From Alcanivorax sp. (GTDB lineage Bacteria > Pseudomonadota > Gammaproteobacteria > Pseudomonadales > Alcanivoracaceae), in NCBI GenBank assembly GCA_022449455.1, contig JAKUPL010000006.1, positions 124,001-188,000 of the forward strand: a stretch of DNA of 64,000 bases, read 5' to 3'. The notes beneath the pieces are model-generated. The model had not been told where the DNA came from. It saw nothing but the letters and a program-made list of their open reading frames with translations, and made no database searches. Of this stretch, positions 36,438-47,321 are shown piece by piece. The position numbers and the translations under genes are program-made. How positions within the stretch are numbered: the stretch's first letter is position 1; each line of letters opens with the position of its first letter.

Positions 36438-37826
36438 TCAGTACTTATAGTGGTCCGGCTTGAACGGGCCGTCGGTGCCCACGCCGATGTAGTCGGCCTG
36501 GTCCTGGGTCAGTTTGGTGATCACGCCACCGAAGCCCTGCACCATGTACTTGGCCACTTCCTCGTCGAGATGCTTGGGCAGCACTTCCACCTTGAGCATC
36601 TTCTCCTTCACCGTGTCGGAATGGCCGGCGAAACCCTGGTCGAACAGGTACATCTGCGCCAGCACCTGGTTGGCGAAGGAGCCGTCCATGATGCGGCTGG
36701 GGTGGCCGGTGGCGTTGCCCAGGTTGACCAGGCGGCCCTCGGAAAGCAGCAGCAGGAAGTCGGCGTTTTTCTTGTCGCGCCACACTTTATGCACCTGCGG
36801 CTTCACTTCTTCCCATTCCCAGGTGTTGCGCATGAAGGCGGTGTCCACTTCGTTGTCGAAGTGGCCGATGTTGCAGACCACGGCGCCTTTCTTCAGCGCC
36901 TTGAGCATGTTCGCGTCGCACACGTTCAGGTTGCCGGTGGTGGTCACCAGCAGGTCGGTGTTGCCCAGCAGCGCCTTGTCCACGGAGGCTTCGCTGCCGT
37001 CGTTGATGCCGTCCTTGTAGGCGCTGACCACCTCGAAGCCGTCCATGCACGCCTGCATGGCGCAGATTGGGTCGATCTCGGTGATCTTCACGATCATGCC
37101 TTCCTGGCGCAGGGACTGGGCGGAACCCTTGCCCACGTCGCCGTAGCCCACCACCAGCGCTTTCTTGCCGGACAGCAGGTGGTCGGTGGCGCGCTTGATG
37201 GCGTCGTTGAGCGAGTGCCGGCAACCGTATTTGTTGTCGTTCTTGCTCTTGGTCACCGAGTCGTTGACGTTCACCGCCGGCACTTTCAGGGTGCCTTTCT
37301 TGAGCATGTCGTAGAGACGATGCACGCCGGTGGTGGTTTCCTCGGTGATGCCGTGGATGTTGTCCAGCATTTCCGGGTAAGTGTCGTGGATGTAGGCGGT
37401 CAGGTCGCCGCCGTCGTCCAGGATCATGTTGGCGTCCCACAGCTTGCCGTCGCCGTCGCGGCAGGTCTGTTCGATGCACCACATGTACTCTTCCTCGGTC
37501 TCGCCCTTCCAGGCGAACACCGGCACGCCGGCGGCGGCGATGGCGGCGGCGGCATGGTCCTGGGTGGAGAAGATGTTGCAGGAGGACCAGCGCACTTCCG
37601 CGCCCAGGGCCTTGAGGGTTTCGATCAGCACCGCGGTCTGGATGGTCATGTGGATGCAGCCGATGATGCGGGCGCCTTTCAGCGGCTGTTCGGCGCGGTA
37701 TTTTTCGCGGATCGCCATCAGCGCCGGCATTTCGGTTTCCGCGATTTCGATTTCCGAACGGCCCCATTTGGCCAGGGAAATGTCCGCGACTTTGTAGTCC
37801 TGCAACGCGTCTGCTTTTGCGTTCAT
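36438..37826 (-). CDS. ahcY: S-adenosylhomocysteinase
   Basis: A 462-residue NAD-dependent hydrolase of SAH to homocysteine and adenosine. It has substrate-site [34 protein letters not shown], the NAD motif [23 protein letters not shown] and the C-terminal DHYKY that reaches into the neighbouring subunit. The ATG at 37826 has GAGAAAG upstream. Its leader carries a SAH riboswitch, so expression should rise when SAH builds up. It is part of the metK-ahcY-metF cluster. Confidence 0.96.
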   Translation of the reverse strand: MNAKADALQDYKVADISLAKWGRSEIEIAETEMPALMAIREKYRAEQPLKGARIIGCIHMTIQTAVLIETLKALGAEVRWSSCNIFSTQDHAAAAIAAAGVPVFAWKGETEEEYMWCIEQTCRDGDGKLWDANMILDDGGDLTAYIHDTYPEMLDNIHGITEETTTGVHRLYDMLKKGTLKVPAVNVNDSVTKSKNDNKYGCRHSLNDAIKRATDHLLSGKKALVVGYGDVGKGSAQSLRQEGMIVKITEIDPICAMQACMDGFEVVSAYKDGINDGSEASVDKALLGNTDLLVTTTGNLNVCDANMLKALKKGAVVCNIGHFDNEVDTAFMRNTWEWEEVKPQVHKVWRDKKNADFLLLLSEGRLVNLGNATGHPSRIMDGSFANQVLAQMYLFDQGFAGHSDTVKEKMLKVEVLPKHLDEEVAKYMVQGFGGVITKLTQDQADYIGVGTDGPFKPDHYKY

Positions 37827-37849
37827 TGCTTTCTCCATTCGTGGTCAGC

Positions 37850-37923
37850 GAATGGGCGCCGTTGTTCGTTTCGACCCCGTTTCATCGAGCCTCGCGGATG
37901 TCCGCTGCAGCGCCCCTCGATGA
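37850..37923 (-). promoter_or_regulatory. SAH riboswitch upstream of ahcY
   Basis: On the minus strand the leader has CATCGAG/CTCGATG closing a stem (37916-37922 with 37883-37889), the conserved GCGCTGC and AGGCTCG, and a downstream AACGGCGCCC able to form the pseudoknot with GGGCGC. These are the conserved blocks of the SAH aptamer. The ribosome site of ahcY follows about 15 bases later, consistent with control of translation. Confidence 0.88.
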
Positions 37924-37954
37924 CGTTGGGGTATAGGTTCTTGTAGGAGCGGCT

Positions 37955-39103
<1,149 letters not shown>

Positions 39104-39152
39104 AAAGGGGTCTCCCGTGATTCGATTGAGCGTTTTTGACCTTGTGGCCACG

Positions 39153-39261
39153 AGTTGCAAGTTGAAAGTTAAAAGTTGAAAGGGCGGCTTCGAGCGCGGG
39201 CACGGCACAGGGCTGGCAAGGCGTCGCTCGCGTTTTAACTTTTAACTTGTAACTTTCAACT
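39153..39261. repeat. Heptad inverted-repeat element, family A copy 4
   Basis: Left arm AGTTGCA, AGTTGAA, AGTTAAA, AGTTGAA (39153-39182), right arm the complements (39233-39261). The core GAGCGCGGGCACGGCACAGG resembles copies 2, 5 and 6. The last sense codon and the stop of the upstream ArsR-methyltransferase gene lie in the right arm. Confidence 0.88.
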
Positions 39262-40239
39262 GCTCTTTTCAAAACTTCTTACCTGCACCTGAAAACCATT
39301 GCGCATGGCCAGAAACAGGCTCTCGCGCAGGCCCAGACCGGCCCGGCCGGCCCAGGCCACCAGATCGGCTTCGTCGAAGCCGAGCCAGAAATCGCCGCAG
39401 GCGTCCACCGCCCAGCGTTGATCGTGACGGCATAACTCAGTGACCACCAGCACGCCCGCCTCGTTCAGTTGCGCCGCCGCCGCCTTGAGGGCGCTGGCCG
39501 GCGAGGGCAGGTGGTGCAGCACCATGTTCAGCACCACCGCGTCCACCGTCGGTAAGCGCTCGCCGTCCTGGGGCCACTCGCCGGCCACCAGGGTCACATT
39601 GTCCAATTGCGCCTCGCGCACCCGGCGCCGGGCCAGGGCCAGCATGGCCTCGCTGTTGTCCAGCGCCAGCACCTGCTCGAAACGGGCCGCCAGGGGCGTC
39701 AGAAAGCGGCCGTCGCCGGGGCCGATCTCCAGGGCGCGCCGCGCCGGAGCGCCGGCCAGGGCCCGGTCGAGCAGCTCGCAGGCCTGTTCGGCGTACTGAT
39801 CGTAGTCGGCGATCAGTTCCTGCTGGCGCGGCAGGTCGTCGGCGTGGCGGGCGAAAAAGGCCCGGCTCTGCGCCGCCCGCTGGGCCTGCACCCCGGCCAG
39901 TCGCTCGGCGGTGCCGGTATCCAGCAGCGTCTCATCCAGCTCCTCGAACAGGGCGCCGTGCAGCTTTTCGGTGGGCGCCTGGGGCGGCGGCAGCCGCCGC
40001 CGGTAGAAAATCGAGTTGCCCTCGCGACGCTTCTCCACCAGCCCGGCCTGGGCCAGCACCTTGAGGTGATGGCTCATGCCGGACTGCTTGATGGCCATGA
40101 TCTCGCCCAGCTCCAGCACGCCGAAGCTGTTCTGCCCCAGCACTCGCAGCACCTCCAGACGCAACGGATCGCCGGCCGCCTTGAGGAAGGCGGCCAGGGT
40201 GTCCAGGGGCTGTTCCAGCGGTGCCGCATCGGTGGTCAT
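39256..40239 (-). CDS. ArsR-type regulator fused to SAM-dependent methyltransferase
   Basis: A 327-residue fusion. Residues ~10-95 are an ArsR winged helix (LAAFLKAAGDPLRLEVLRVL, KQSGMSHHLKVLAQAGLVEKRREGN); I see no metal-binding CxC. From ~150 comes a class I methyltransferase with SAM motif ALEIGPGDGRFL and LNMVLHHLPSPASAL. ArsR proteins of this fused kind next to metK/ahcY are reported as methionine-cycle regulators (SahR-like); here the methyltransferase domain could serve as the SAM/SAH sensor. Its stop codon is provided by a repeat arm. Confidence 0.85.
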   Translation of the reverse strand: MTTDAAPLEQPLDTLAAFLKAAGDPLRLEVLRVLGQNSFGVLELGEIMAIKQSGMSHHLKVLAQAGLVEKRREGNSIFYRRRLPPPQAPTEKLHGALFEELDETLLDTGTAERLAGVQAQRAAQSRAFFARHADDLPRQQELIADYDQYAEQACELLDRALAGAPARRALEIGPGDGRFLTPLAARFEQVLALDNSEAMLALARRRVREAQLDNVTLVAGEWPQDGERLPTVDAVVLNMVLHHLPSPASALKAAAAQLNEAGVLVVTELCRHDQRWAVDACGDFWLGFDEADLVAWAGRAGLGLRESLFLAMRNGFQVQVRSFEKSS

Positions 40240-40271
40240 AAAGCGCGAGTCTAATGGAAGCGGAAGTCTGC

Positions 40272-40287
40272 ATCAAAGTTTATTGAT
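40272..40287. promoter_or_regulatory. Candidate operator between ArsR-methyltransferase gene and tkt
   Basis: Inverted repeat ATCAA-N6-TTGAT, 33 bases ahead of the ArsR-fusion start and in the shared upstream region of tkt. ArsR-type regulators bind such sites; assignment is by position only. Confidence 0.4.
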
Positions 40288-40408
40288 ATAGGTATGGTCG
40301 CAGCGTGAAGGCCGCCTGGAACGGCCAGGGTTTGCCCCCATCCCGGGCTTCGGCGACAATAGCGCCCCCTTTTCCCAGCGCTGTTCAAAAATCATCCAGG
40401 AGACGTGC

Positions 40409-42415
40409 ATGTCCTCTGCTCCCGCTGCCCGTGATCTCGCCAACGCCATCCGTGCCCTCAGCATGGACGCGGTTCAGAAAGCCAACAGTGGCCACCCCGG
40501 TGCGCCCATGGGTATGGCGGACATCGCCGAGGTCCTCTGGCGCGGGTTCCTGAAGCACAACCCGGCCAACCCGCAGTGGGCCGACCGGGACCGTTTCGTG
40601 CTGTCCAACGGCCACGGGTCCATGCTGCTCTACAGCCTGCTGCACCTGACCGGTTACGACGTCAGCCTGGACGACATCAAGAACTTCCGTCAGCTCGGCA
40701 GCCCCACCGCCGGCCACCCGGAATACGGCGACGCACCGGGCATCGAGACCACCACCGGCCCGCTGGGCCAGGGCTTCGCCAACGCCGTGGGCATGGCCCT
40801 GGCGGAAAAGATGCTGGCGGCCCAGTTCAACCGCGACGGCCATGAGATCGTCGACCACAACACCTTCTGCTTCCTGGGTGACGGTTGCATGATGGAGGGC
40901 ATCTCCCACGAAGCGGCGTCCCTGGCCGGCACCCTGGGCCTGGGCAAGCTGGTGGCCTTCTACGACGACAACGGCATCTCCATCGACGGCGAGGTGGAAG
41001 GCTGGTTCACCGACGATACCGTGGCCCGCTTCCGGGCCTACGGCTGGCACGTGATCCCCAATGTGGACGGCCACAGCCCCCAGGAAGTGAAACTGGCGGT
41101 GGAGAACGCGCTGAAGAAGAGCGATCAGCCGACCCTGATCTGCTGCAAAACCGTGATCGGCTTCGGCAGCCCCAACAAGCAGGGCAAGGAAGACTCCCAC
41201 GGCGCCGCCCTGGGCGAAGAGGAAATCACCCTGACCCGGGACGCCCTGGGCTGGCACCACGGCGCCTTCGAGGTGCCGGACGATATCTACCAGGCCTGGA
41301 ACGCCCGCGCCGCCGGTGCCCAGGCGGAGGCCGACTGGCAGGCCCGCTTCGAGGCCTACCGGGCCGAGCACCCGGAGCTGGCCGACGAGTTCCAGCGCCG
41401 CCTGGCCGGTGAGCTGCCGGCCCGCTTCGAGCAGCAGGCCGACGATTTCATCGCCCAATGCCAGCAGGCCATGGACAAGGTGGCCACCCGCAAGGCCAGT
41501 GAGCAGGCCCTCAACGCCTACGGGCCCGGTCTGCCGGAACTGACCGGCGGCTCCGCCGACCTGGGCGGTTCCAACAACACCGTGTGGAAAGGCTGTAAAT
41601 CAATCACCGCCGGCGACGCCAACGGCAACTACATCCATTACGGCGTGCGCGAGTTCGGCATGACCGCGATCATGAACGGCCTGTGCCTGCACGGCGGCGT
41701 GCGCCCCTATGGCGGCACCTTCCTGACCTTCATGGAATACGCTCGCAACGCGGTGCGCATGGCGGCGCTGATGCACCAGCCGAACATTCTGGTCTACACC
41801 CACGACTCCATCGGCCTGGGCGAGGACGGCCCCACCCACCAGCCCATCGAGCAGATCGCCAACCTGCGCATGACGCCGAACCTGAGCACCTGGCGGCCCT
41901 GCGACACGGTGGAAACCGCGGTGGCCTGGAAACACGCCATCCAGCGTGACGACGGCCCCACGGCGCTGATCTTCTCCCGCCAGGGCCTGCCCTGCCAGGA
42001 GCGCGACGATGCCGTGCTCGGCAATGTGGCCAAGGGCGGCTATACCCTGCTGCAGACCGGCGAGGGCCAGCCGGAGGCGATCATCATCGCCACCGGCTCC
42101 GAGGTGGAGCTGGCGGTGGACGCCGCCCGCGCCCTGGGCGAGCAGGGCCGTAATGTACGGGTGGTGTCCATGCCCAGCGTCGATGCCTTCCTGTCGCAAA
42201 CCGCCGACTACCAGGAACAGGTGCTGCCGTCGGCGGTGCGTGCCCGGGTGGCGGTGGAAGCGGCCATCGTCGATTACTGGTACCGCTTCGTGGGTCTGGA
42301 CGGCAAGGTGGTCGGCATGCACGGCTACGGCGCCTCGGCGCCCGCCGGTGACCTCTACAAGCACTTCAACATCACCGCCGAGGCCGTGCAGCAGGCGGTG
42401 GACAGTCTCTTCTGA
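40409..42415 (+). CDS. tkt: Transketolase
   Basis: A 668-residue thiamine-diphosphate enzyme of the pentose phosphate pathway. It has [19 protein letters not shown] and [18 protein letters not shown], the ThDP motif [18 protein letters not shown], and the pyrimidine domain [15 protein letters not shown]. The C-terminal domain includes [20 protein letters not shown]. Full length. It heads a run tkt-epd-pgk-fba, as in many Pseudomonas relatives, feeding triose and erythrose phosphates. Epd follows after 23 bases. Confidence 0.96.
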   Translation: MSSAPAARDLANAIRALSMDAVQKANSGHPGAPMGMADIAEVLWRGFLKHNPANPQWADRDRFVLSNGHGSMLLYSLLHLTGYDVSLDDIKNFRQLGSPTAGHPEYGDAPGIETTTGPLGQGFANAVGMALAEKMLAAQFNRDGHEIVDHNTFCFLGDGCMMEGISHEAASLAGTLGLGKLVAFYDDNGISIDGEVEGWFTDDTVARFRAYGWHVIPNVDGHSPQEVKLAVENALKKSDQPTLICCKTVIGFGSPNKQGKEDSHGAALGEEEITLTRDALGWHHGAFEVPDDIYQAWNARAAGAQAEADWQARFEAYRAEHPELADEFQRRLAGELPARFEQQADDFIAQCQQAMDKVATRKASEQALNAYGPGLPELTGGSADLGGSNNTVWKGCKSITAGDANGNYIHYGVREFGMTAIMNGLCLHGGVRPYGGTFLTFMEYARNAVRMAALMHQPNILVYTHDSIGLGEDGPTHQPIEQIANLRMTPNLSTWRPCDTVETAVAWKHAIQRDDGPTALIFSRQGLPCQERDDAVLGNVAKGGYTLLQTGEGQPEAIIIATGSEVELAVDAARALGEQGRNVRVVSMPSVDAFLSQTADYQEQVLPSAVRARVAVEAAIVDYWYRFVGLDGKVVGMHGYGASAPAGDLYKHFNITAEAVQQAVDSLF

Positions 42416-42438
42416 ACCGCACCGCGGAGGCGGGGCCC

Positions 42439-43467
42439 ATGATCAACGTGGCAATCAACGGCTACGGCCGTATCGGCCGGTCGTTCGTGCGTGCCCTGGC
42501 CGAGCGCGAGGCCGCCGGCGAGCGGCCGCCGTTTCGCCTGGTGGCGATCAACGACCCGGGCCGCGCCGAGGACCTGCTGTATCTGACCCGCTATGACACT
42601 ACCCACGGTCGCCTGGCGGCGCCGGTGACCCTGGAGGACGGCTGCCTGCGCATCGGCGGGCAGGCGCCCCGGCTGTTCAGCGAGAGGCGCCCGGAAGACC
42701 TGCCCTGGGGCGAGCTGGGCGTGGACCTGGTGCTGGAATGCTCCGGCCATTTCCGTGGCCATGCCGACGCCGGCCGCCACCTGAGCGCCGGCGCCGGCCG
42801 GGTGATCATCGGCGCGGTGCCCTTCGACCGGGCCGACCAGACCATCGTCTACGGCGTCAATCACCGGGACCTGGACCAGGGCAGCCGGGTGCTGTCGGCG
42901 GCCTCCTGCACCACCCATTGCGTCGCGCCGTTGCTGGCGGCCCTGGACCGGGAGTTCGGCGTGCGCCAGGCGCTGATGAAGGAAATCCACGCCTATACCT
43001 CGGACCAGACCCTGCTCGACCACGTGCACCGGGACCCGCGCCGGGGCCGGGCCGGGGCGCAGAACATCATTCCCACCACCAGCAGCGCCATCAAGGCGGT
43101 GCAGGCGGTGCTGCCGGCGCTGGCGGGCCGCATCGACGGTCACTCCATTCGCGTGCCCACGCTCAACGTGGCGATGGTGGAGCTGACCCTGCTGCTGGAG
43201 CGCACCCCGACCCCCGGCGACCTGAACCCCTGGCTGCGGGGCCTGTCCCAGGAACAACCGGAACTGATTGGTTACAATGACGAGCCGCTGGTCAGCGTGG
43301 ACTTCAACCATCGGCCGGAATCCGCCGTGATCGACGCCACCCAGACCCGGGTGCAGGGCGACATGGTGCAGGTGGTGGCTTGGTACGACAACGAGTGGGG
43401 GTACGCCAACCGCCTGCTCGATTGGGTGGCTTATATTGCCGCTGGCACGCAACACGCTTCACGCTGA
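42439..43467 (+). CDS. epd: Erythrose-4-phosphate / glyceraldehyde-3-phosphate dehydrogenase
   Basis: A 342-residue GAPDH-family enzyme. It has NAD motif INGYGRIGRSFVRAL, the catalytic Cys in AASCTTHCVAPLLAALD and NEWGYANRLLDWV. The usual SCTTNC reads SCTTHC, an Asn-to-His change beside the active Cys. The place between tkt and pgk points to Epd (pyridoxal phosphate synthesis), though Gap function cannot be excluded. The last eight residues (AGTQHASR) and the stop codon are encoded by an octad repeat element, a repeat-derived tail. Confidence 0.85.
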   Translation: MINVAINGYGRIGRSFVRALAEREAAGERPPFRLVAINDPGRAEDLLYLTRYDTTHGRLAAPVTLEDGCLRIGGQAPRLFSERRPEDLPWGELGVDLVLECSGHFRGHADAGRHLSAGAGRVIIGAVPFDRADQTIVYGVNHRDLDQGSRVLSAASCTTHCVAPLLAALDREFGVRQALMKEIHAYTSDQTLLDHVHRDPRRGRAGAQNIIPTTSSAIKAVQAVLPALAGRIDGHSIRVPTLNVAMVELTLLLERTPTPGDLNPWLRGLSQEQPELIGYNDEPLVSVDFNHRPESAVIDATQTRVQGDMVQVVAWYDNEWGYANRLLDWVAYIAAGTQHASR

Positions 43468-43537
43468 CACGCGGGAGCGCCGCCGGGGTACGGGTTAAAA
43501 TTTTGGCGTGCAAGCGTGTTGCGTGGAGCGTGCCAGC
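43441..43537. repeat. Octad inverted-repeat element, family B copy 2
   Basis: Left arm units GCTGGCAC, GCAACAC, GCTTCAC, GCTGACAC (43441-43473) face complements at 43505-43537. Total 97 bp with a short core. It overlaps the 3' end of epd and lies just before pgk. Confidence 0.85.
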
Positions 43538-43563
43538 GTTTTTCCAACGAGGTAAGAGGAATC

Positions 43564-44727
43564 ATGAATTTCAAACGCATGACCGACCTGGATCTGCAAG
43601 GGAAACGGGTGCTGATCCGCGAAGACCTGAACGTGCCGGTCAAGGACGGCAAGGTGACCAGCGATGCCCGCATCCGCGCCTCGTTGCCGACCATCGAGCA
43701 GGCGCTGAACGCCGGCGCCCGGGTCATGCTGCTCTCCCACCTGGGCCGCCCCACCGAGGGTGAGTACGAAGAGCAGTACTCGCTGAAGCCGGTGGCCGAG
43801 CACCTGAGCGAACTGCTGGGCCGCCCGGTGCCCCTGGTCAAGGACTGGCTCGACGGCGTGGACGTGGAGCCGGGCCAGGTGGTGCTGTGCGAGAACGTGC
43901 GCTTTATCAAGGGCGAGAAGAAGGACGACGAGGCGCTGGCCAAAAAGATGGCCGCCCTGTGCGACGTCTACGTGATGGACGCCTTCGGCACCGCCCACCG
44001 CGCCCAGGCCTCCACCCACGGTGTGGCCCGGTTCGCGCCGGTGGCCGCGGCCGGCCCGCTGCTGGCCAATGAGCTGGACGCGCTCAGTAAGGCGCTGCTG
44101 GAACCGGCCAAGCCGCTGGTGGCCATCGTTGGCGGCTCCAAGGTGTCCACCAAGCTGGAGGTGCTGGACGCCCTGGCTGACAAGGTGGACCAGTTGATCG
44201 TCGGCGGCGGCATCGCCAACACCTTCCTGGCCGCCGCCGGCCATCCGGTGGGCAAGTCGCTGTGTGAGCACGACCTGATCCCGGCGGCGAAAAAGCTGGC
44301 CGAGAAGGTCCACATTCCGCTGCCGGTGGATGTGGTGGTGGCCAAGGAATTCGCGGAATCCGCCGAAGCCACCACCAAGGCGGTGAACGAGGTAGCCGAC
44401 GACGACCTGATTCTGGACGTGGGCCCGCAGACCGCCCATGTGTTCGCGGCCCTGATGAAGGAAGCCCGCACCATCGTCTGGAACGGCCCGGTGGGCGTGT
44501 TCGAATTCGACCAGTTCGGTGAAGGCACCAAGGAACTGGCGGAAGCCATCGCCGACAGCGAGGCGTTTTCCATCGCCGGCGGCGGCGATACCCTGGCGGC
44601 GGTGGACAAGTACGGCATCGCCGACCGCATCAGCTACATTTCCACCGGCGGCGGCGCCTTCCTGGAATTCGTGGAAGGCAAGACCCTGCCGGCGGTGGCG
44701 GTCCTCGAGGAACGGGCCCGGGACTGA
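43564..44727 (+). CDS. pgk: Phosphoglycerate kinase
   Basis: A 387-residue glycolytic kinase. It has substrate motif [33 protein letters not shown], the hinge and nucleotide site [18 protein letters not shown], and [13 protein letters not shown] near the end. The ATG at 43564 sits after a GAGGTAAGAGGA ribosome site. It is followed 31 bases later by fba, almost certainly in the same transcript. Length is normal. Confidence 0.96.
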   Translation: MNFKRMTDLDLQGKRVLIREDLNVPVKDGKVTSDARIRASLPTIEQALNAGARVMLLSHLGRPTEGEYEEQYSLKPVAEHLSELLGRPVPLVKDWLDGVDVEPGQVVLCENVRFIKGEKKDDEALAKKMAALCDVYVMDAFGTAHRAQASTHGVARFAPVAAAGPLLANELDALSKALLEPAKPLVAIVGGSKVSTKLEVLDALADKVDQLIVGGGIANTFLAAAGHPVGKSLCEHDLIPAAKKLAEKVHIPLPVDVVVAKEFAESAEATTKAVNEVADDDLILDVGPQTAHVFAALMKEARTIVWNGPVGVFEFDQFGEGTKELAEAIADSEAFSIAGGGDTLAAVDKYGIADRISYISTGGGAFLEFVEGKTLPAVAVLEERARD

Positions 44728-44758
44728 AATCCAAACGGACAACCAGAGGGAAAACATC

Positions 44759-45823
44759 ATGGCTCTGATCAGCATGCGTCAATTGCTGGACCACGCCGCC
44801 GAGCAAGGCTACGGCGTGCCGGCGTTCAACGTGAACAACCTGGAACAGATGCGCGCCATCATGGAGGCCGCCGACCAGACCAATTCCCCGGTGATCGTGC
44901 AGGCCAGCGCCGGCGCCCGCAAATACGCCGGCGCGCCCTTCCTGCGCCACCTGATCCTGGCCGCCGTGGAGGAATTTCCGCACATCCCCGTGGTGATGCA
45001 CCAGGACCACGGCACCAGCCCCTCGGTGTGCCAGCGCTCCATCCAGCTGGGCTTCTCCTCGGTGATGATGGACGGCTCCCTGGGCGAGGACGGCAAAACC
45101 CCCACCGAGTACGACTACAACGTGGAAGTGACCCGCCGCACCGTTGAAATGGCGCACGCCTGCGGCGTGTCCGTGGAAGGCGAGCTGGGCTGCCTGGGCT
45201 CCCTGGAATCCGGCCAGGCCGGTGAGGAAGACGGCATCGGCGCTTCCGGCACCCTGACCCACGAACAGATGCTCACCGACCCGGAAGAAGCGGCGGAGTT
45301 CGTCAAGGCCACCAAGGTGGACGCCCTGGCCATCGCCATCGGCACCAGCCACGGCGCCTACAAGTTCACCCGGCCGCCCACCGGCGACATTCTCGCCATC
45401 GAGCAGATCAAGGCGATCCACGCGCGCATCCCGGACACCCATCTGGTGATGCACGGCTCCTCCTCGGTGCCCCAGGACTGGCTGAAGATCATCAACGAAT
45501 ACGGCGGCGAGATCCCGGAGACCTACGGTGTGCCCGTGGAAGAGATCCAGGAAGGCATCAAGCACGGCGTGCGCAAGGTCAACATCGACACCGACCTGCG
45601 CTTGGCCTCCACCGGCGCCATCCGCCGCTTCCTGGCCAACAACACCGCCGAGTTCGACCCGCGCAAATACCTGAAGGAATCGGTGGCCGCCATGCGCGAT
45701 ATCTGCGTGGCCCGCTATGAAGCCTTCGGCACCGCCGGCAACGCGGACAAGATCAAGCCGATCAACCTGGAAGACATGTTCGGCCGCTACGAAACCGGCG
45801 AACTGGATCCCCGCGTCAAGTAA
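44759..45823 (+). CDS. fba: Fructose-bisphosphate aldolase, class II
   Basis: A 354-residue zinc aldolase. It starts [20 protein letters not shown] and has zinc ligands in [26 protein letters not shown] with the catalytic region, [27 protein letters not shown] and [10 protein letters not shown]. Its length and N-terminus fit the Calvin-cycle subtype of class II. It cleaves fructose-1,6-bisphosphate. Last gene of the run; a very strong terminator follows. Confidence 0.95.
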   Translation: MALISMRQLLDHAAEQGYGVPAFNVNNLEQMRAIMEAADQTNSPVIVQASAGARKYAGAPFLRHLILAAVEEFPHIPVVMHQDHGTSPSVCQRSIQLGFSSVMMDGSLGEDGKTPTEYDYNVEVTRRTVEMAHACGVSVEGELGCLGSLESGQAGEEDGIGASGTLTHEQMLTDPEEAAEFVKATKVDALAIAIGTSHGAYKFTRPPTGDILAIEQIKAIHARIPDTHLVMHGSSSVPQDWLKIINEYGGEIPETYGVPVEEIQEGIKHGVRKVNIDTDLRLASTGAIRRFLANNTAEFDPRKYLKESVAAMRDICVARYEAFGTAGNADKIKPINLEDMFGRYETGELDPRVK

Positions 45824-45835
45824 ATCCCGCCTCAC

Positions 45836-45879
45836 ATAACAAGAGAGGGCCCGGCGACCGCCGGGCCCTCTCTTGTTAT
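45836..45879 (+). terminator. Strong terminator after fba
   Basis: Perfect 20-bp stem starting ATAACAAGAGAGGGCCCGGC, loop GACC, ending in CTTGTTAT. It is symmetrical and may act on both strands. Confidence 0.9.
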
Positions 45880-45936
45880 TACTCTGCCAATCTGTAACTC
45901 TTTGCCCCCGATCACGGCGGACCCAGGAGTATCAGG

Positions 45937-46572
45937 ATGAGCAGAACAACCGACCCCACCGGCGCCGACACCCCCGGCCAGCGCGGCCCCGTGGACCACG
46001 AACGCCGCGAGCAGATTCTGGCGGTCGCCGACGACCTGTTCAAAGCGCACGGTTACCGTAAGACCTCGGTCACCGACATCGCCCGCGAGATCGGTGTGTC
46101 CGGTGCCTATCTGTACAAGTTCTTCAACTCCAAGCAGGCCATCGGCGAGGCGGTGTGCGCCCGTGCCCTGGCGTCCATGGACGACGCCCTGCGCGCGGTG
46201 GTCGAACGCGACCAACCCGCCACCCGGCGGCTCCGTGATCTGCTGCAGACGCTGCTGCAGGAGGGGCTGCGGCTGTTCCTGAAGGAGCGGCGCATGCACG
46301 ACATCGTGGTGGTGTCCATTGAAAACCAGTGGGCGGTCACCGAGGAACACAACCAGGTGGTGTACGACGCCATCCAGCGCATCGTGTCCGATGGCCGCGA
46401 AAGCGGCGAGTTCGAACGCAAGACCCCCCTCGACGAAGTGTGCACGGCGATCCGTGTCACCGCCGCCGCCTACGCTCACCCGGTGCTGCTCAGCCGGCTC
46501 GGCAACAGTGACGAGATGGAAGCGAAACTGGCGGCGGTCACCAATCTGATCCTGCGCAGCCTGGCGCCCTGA
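45937..46572 (+). CDS. TetR-family regulator
   Basis: A 211-residue regulator. The helix-turn-helix lies at ~20-70 (RREQILAVADDLFKAHGYRK, TSVTDIAREIGVSGAYLYKFF); the C-terminal ligand-binding part is all-helical and not assignable to a subtype. An AGGAG-like site (CAGGAT) precedes the start. It stands alone, with no divergent partner, so its targets cannot be guessed. Confidence 0.87.
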   Translation: MSRTTDPTGADTPGQRGPVDHERREQILAVADDLFKAHGYRKTSVTDIAREIGVSGAYLYKFFNSKQAIGEAVCARALASMDDALRAVVERDQPATRRLRDLLQTLLQEGLRLFLKERRMHDIVVVSIENQWAVTEEHNQVVYDAIQRIVSDGRESGEFERKTPLDEVCTAIRVTAAAYAHPVLLSRLGNSDEMEAKLAAVTNLILRSLAP

Positions 46573-46734
46573 GCCGATACCGGCCGGCTATGGCGGCGAT
46601 AGGTTTTCCCTGGAAGGTTATAAGTTGACAGAACTGTAACTTGTAACCATACTGGCACCATCAAGCGTGGGAGGCCAGACACAGAGCGGTCCCGCCACGC
46701 GAAGGGAAACTCCCGAATTTGCGAGGTAAGGACC

Positions 46735-47133
46735 ATGAAGAAAGCACTGATGATTCCGTTCGCCGTTGCCGCCCTGAGCGCCGCCCCCCTGACCTTCGCC
46801 CAGGCCAACGACTACCTGGCCCAGCGCCAGAACCTGGACAGCCCGGCGCACATCCAGGCTGTCGCCCGGCAGGCCATCGCCCAGGGCGAACAGGCCCGCG
46901 CCAATAGTCAGATCCAGGGCCACACCCAGGGCCAGGCCCGCGATTACCTGGCCGAGCGCCAGGATCTGGACCAGGGTGCCGCCATCGCCGACGCCTACCG
47001 CGATCTCCAGGCCCAGCAGGCCGTGGTGAAAGCGGAAGGCAATCCGGAAGGCACCCGCGACGACTACCTGAACGAGCGCCGCAGCCTGGACAACCAGGAT
47101 CACATCCAGCGGGTGCTGTTCGGTCAAAGCTGA
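46735..47133 (+). CDS. Small periplasmic protein with three DYLxER repeats
   Basis: A 132-residue secreted protein. Signal peptide MKKALMIPFAVAALSAAPLTFAQA, then three units built around DYLAQRQNLD, DYLAERQDLD and DYLNERRSLD, each followed by an Ile-containing helix, separated by Gln/Ala-rich helices. It resembles the 129-residue protein at 48804-49193, which has three similar units. Function unknown; the pattern suggests a helical, possibly oligomeric periplasmic protein. A GAGGTAAGGA site precedes it and a terminator follows. Confidence 0.75.
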   Translation: MKKALMIPFAVAALSAAPLTFAQANDYLAQRQNLDSPAHIQAVARQAIAQGEQARANSQIQGHTQGQARDYLAERQDLDQGAAIADAYRDLQAQQAVVKAEGNPEGTRDDYLNERRSLDNQDHIQRVLFGQS

Positions 47134-47201
47134 TTCGAGTGCGCTGATTCGAATACGCGACTTCGAGGCGGATTGCGCCTCCGGGTTTTACCCCCCCCCT
47201 C

Positions 47202-47230
47202 GCCCCGGCCCCCCGCCGGGGCTTTTTTTT
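47202..47230 (+). terminator. Rho-independent terminator
   Basis: Stem GCCCCGGC/GCCGGGGC with a five-C loop and eight T (47223-47230), after the small periplasmic protein gene. Confidence 0.9.
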
Positions 47231-47321
47231 ATCGATCCGGGTTCAGGGATCACGGGCCGGCCTTTTTCTTCCCGGCGTCGTGCGCCTATGATCAGGGTCC
47301 GATTGATTGACTGAAGCCCTC

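Noticed and set aside
39104-39152. SAM riboswitch in front of metK
   Set aside because: The leader is only ~50 bases before repeat DNA begins and has none of the conserved SAM aptamer blocks.
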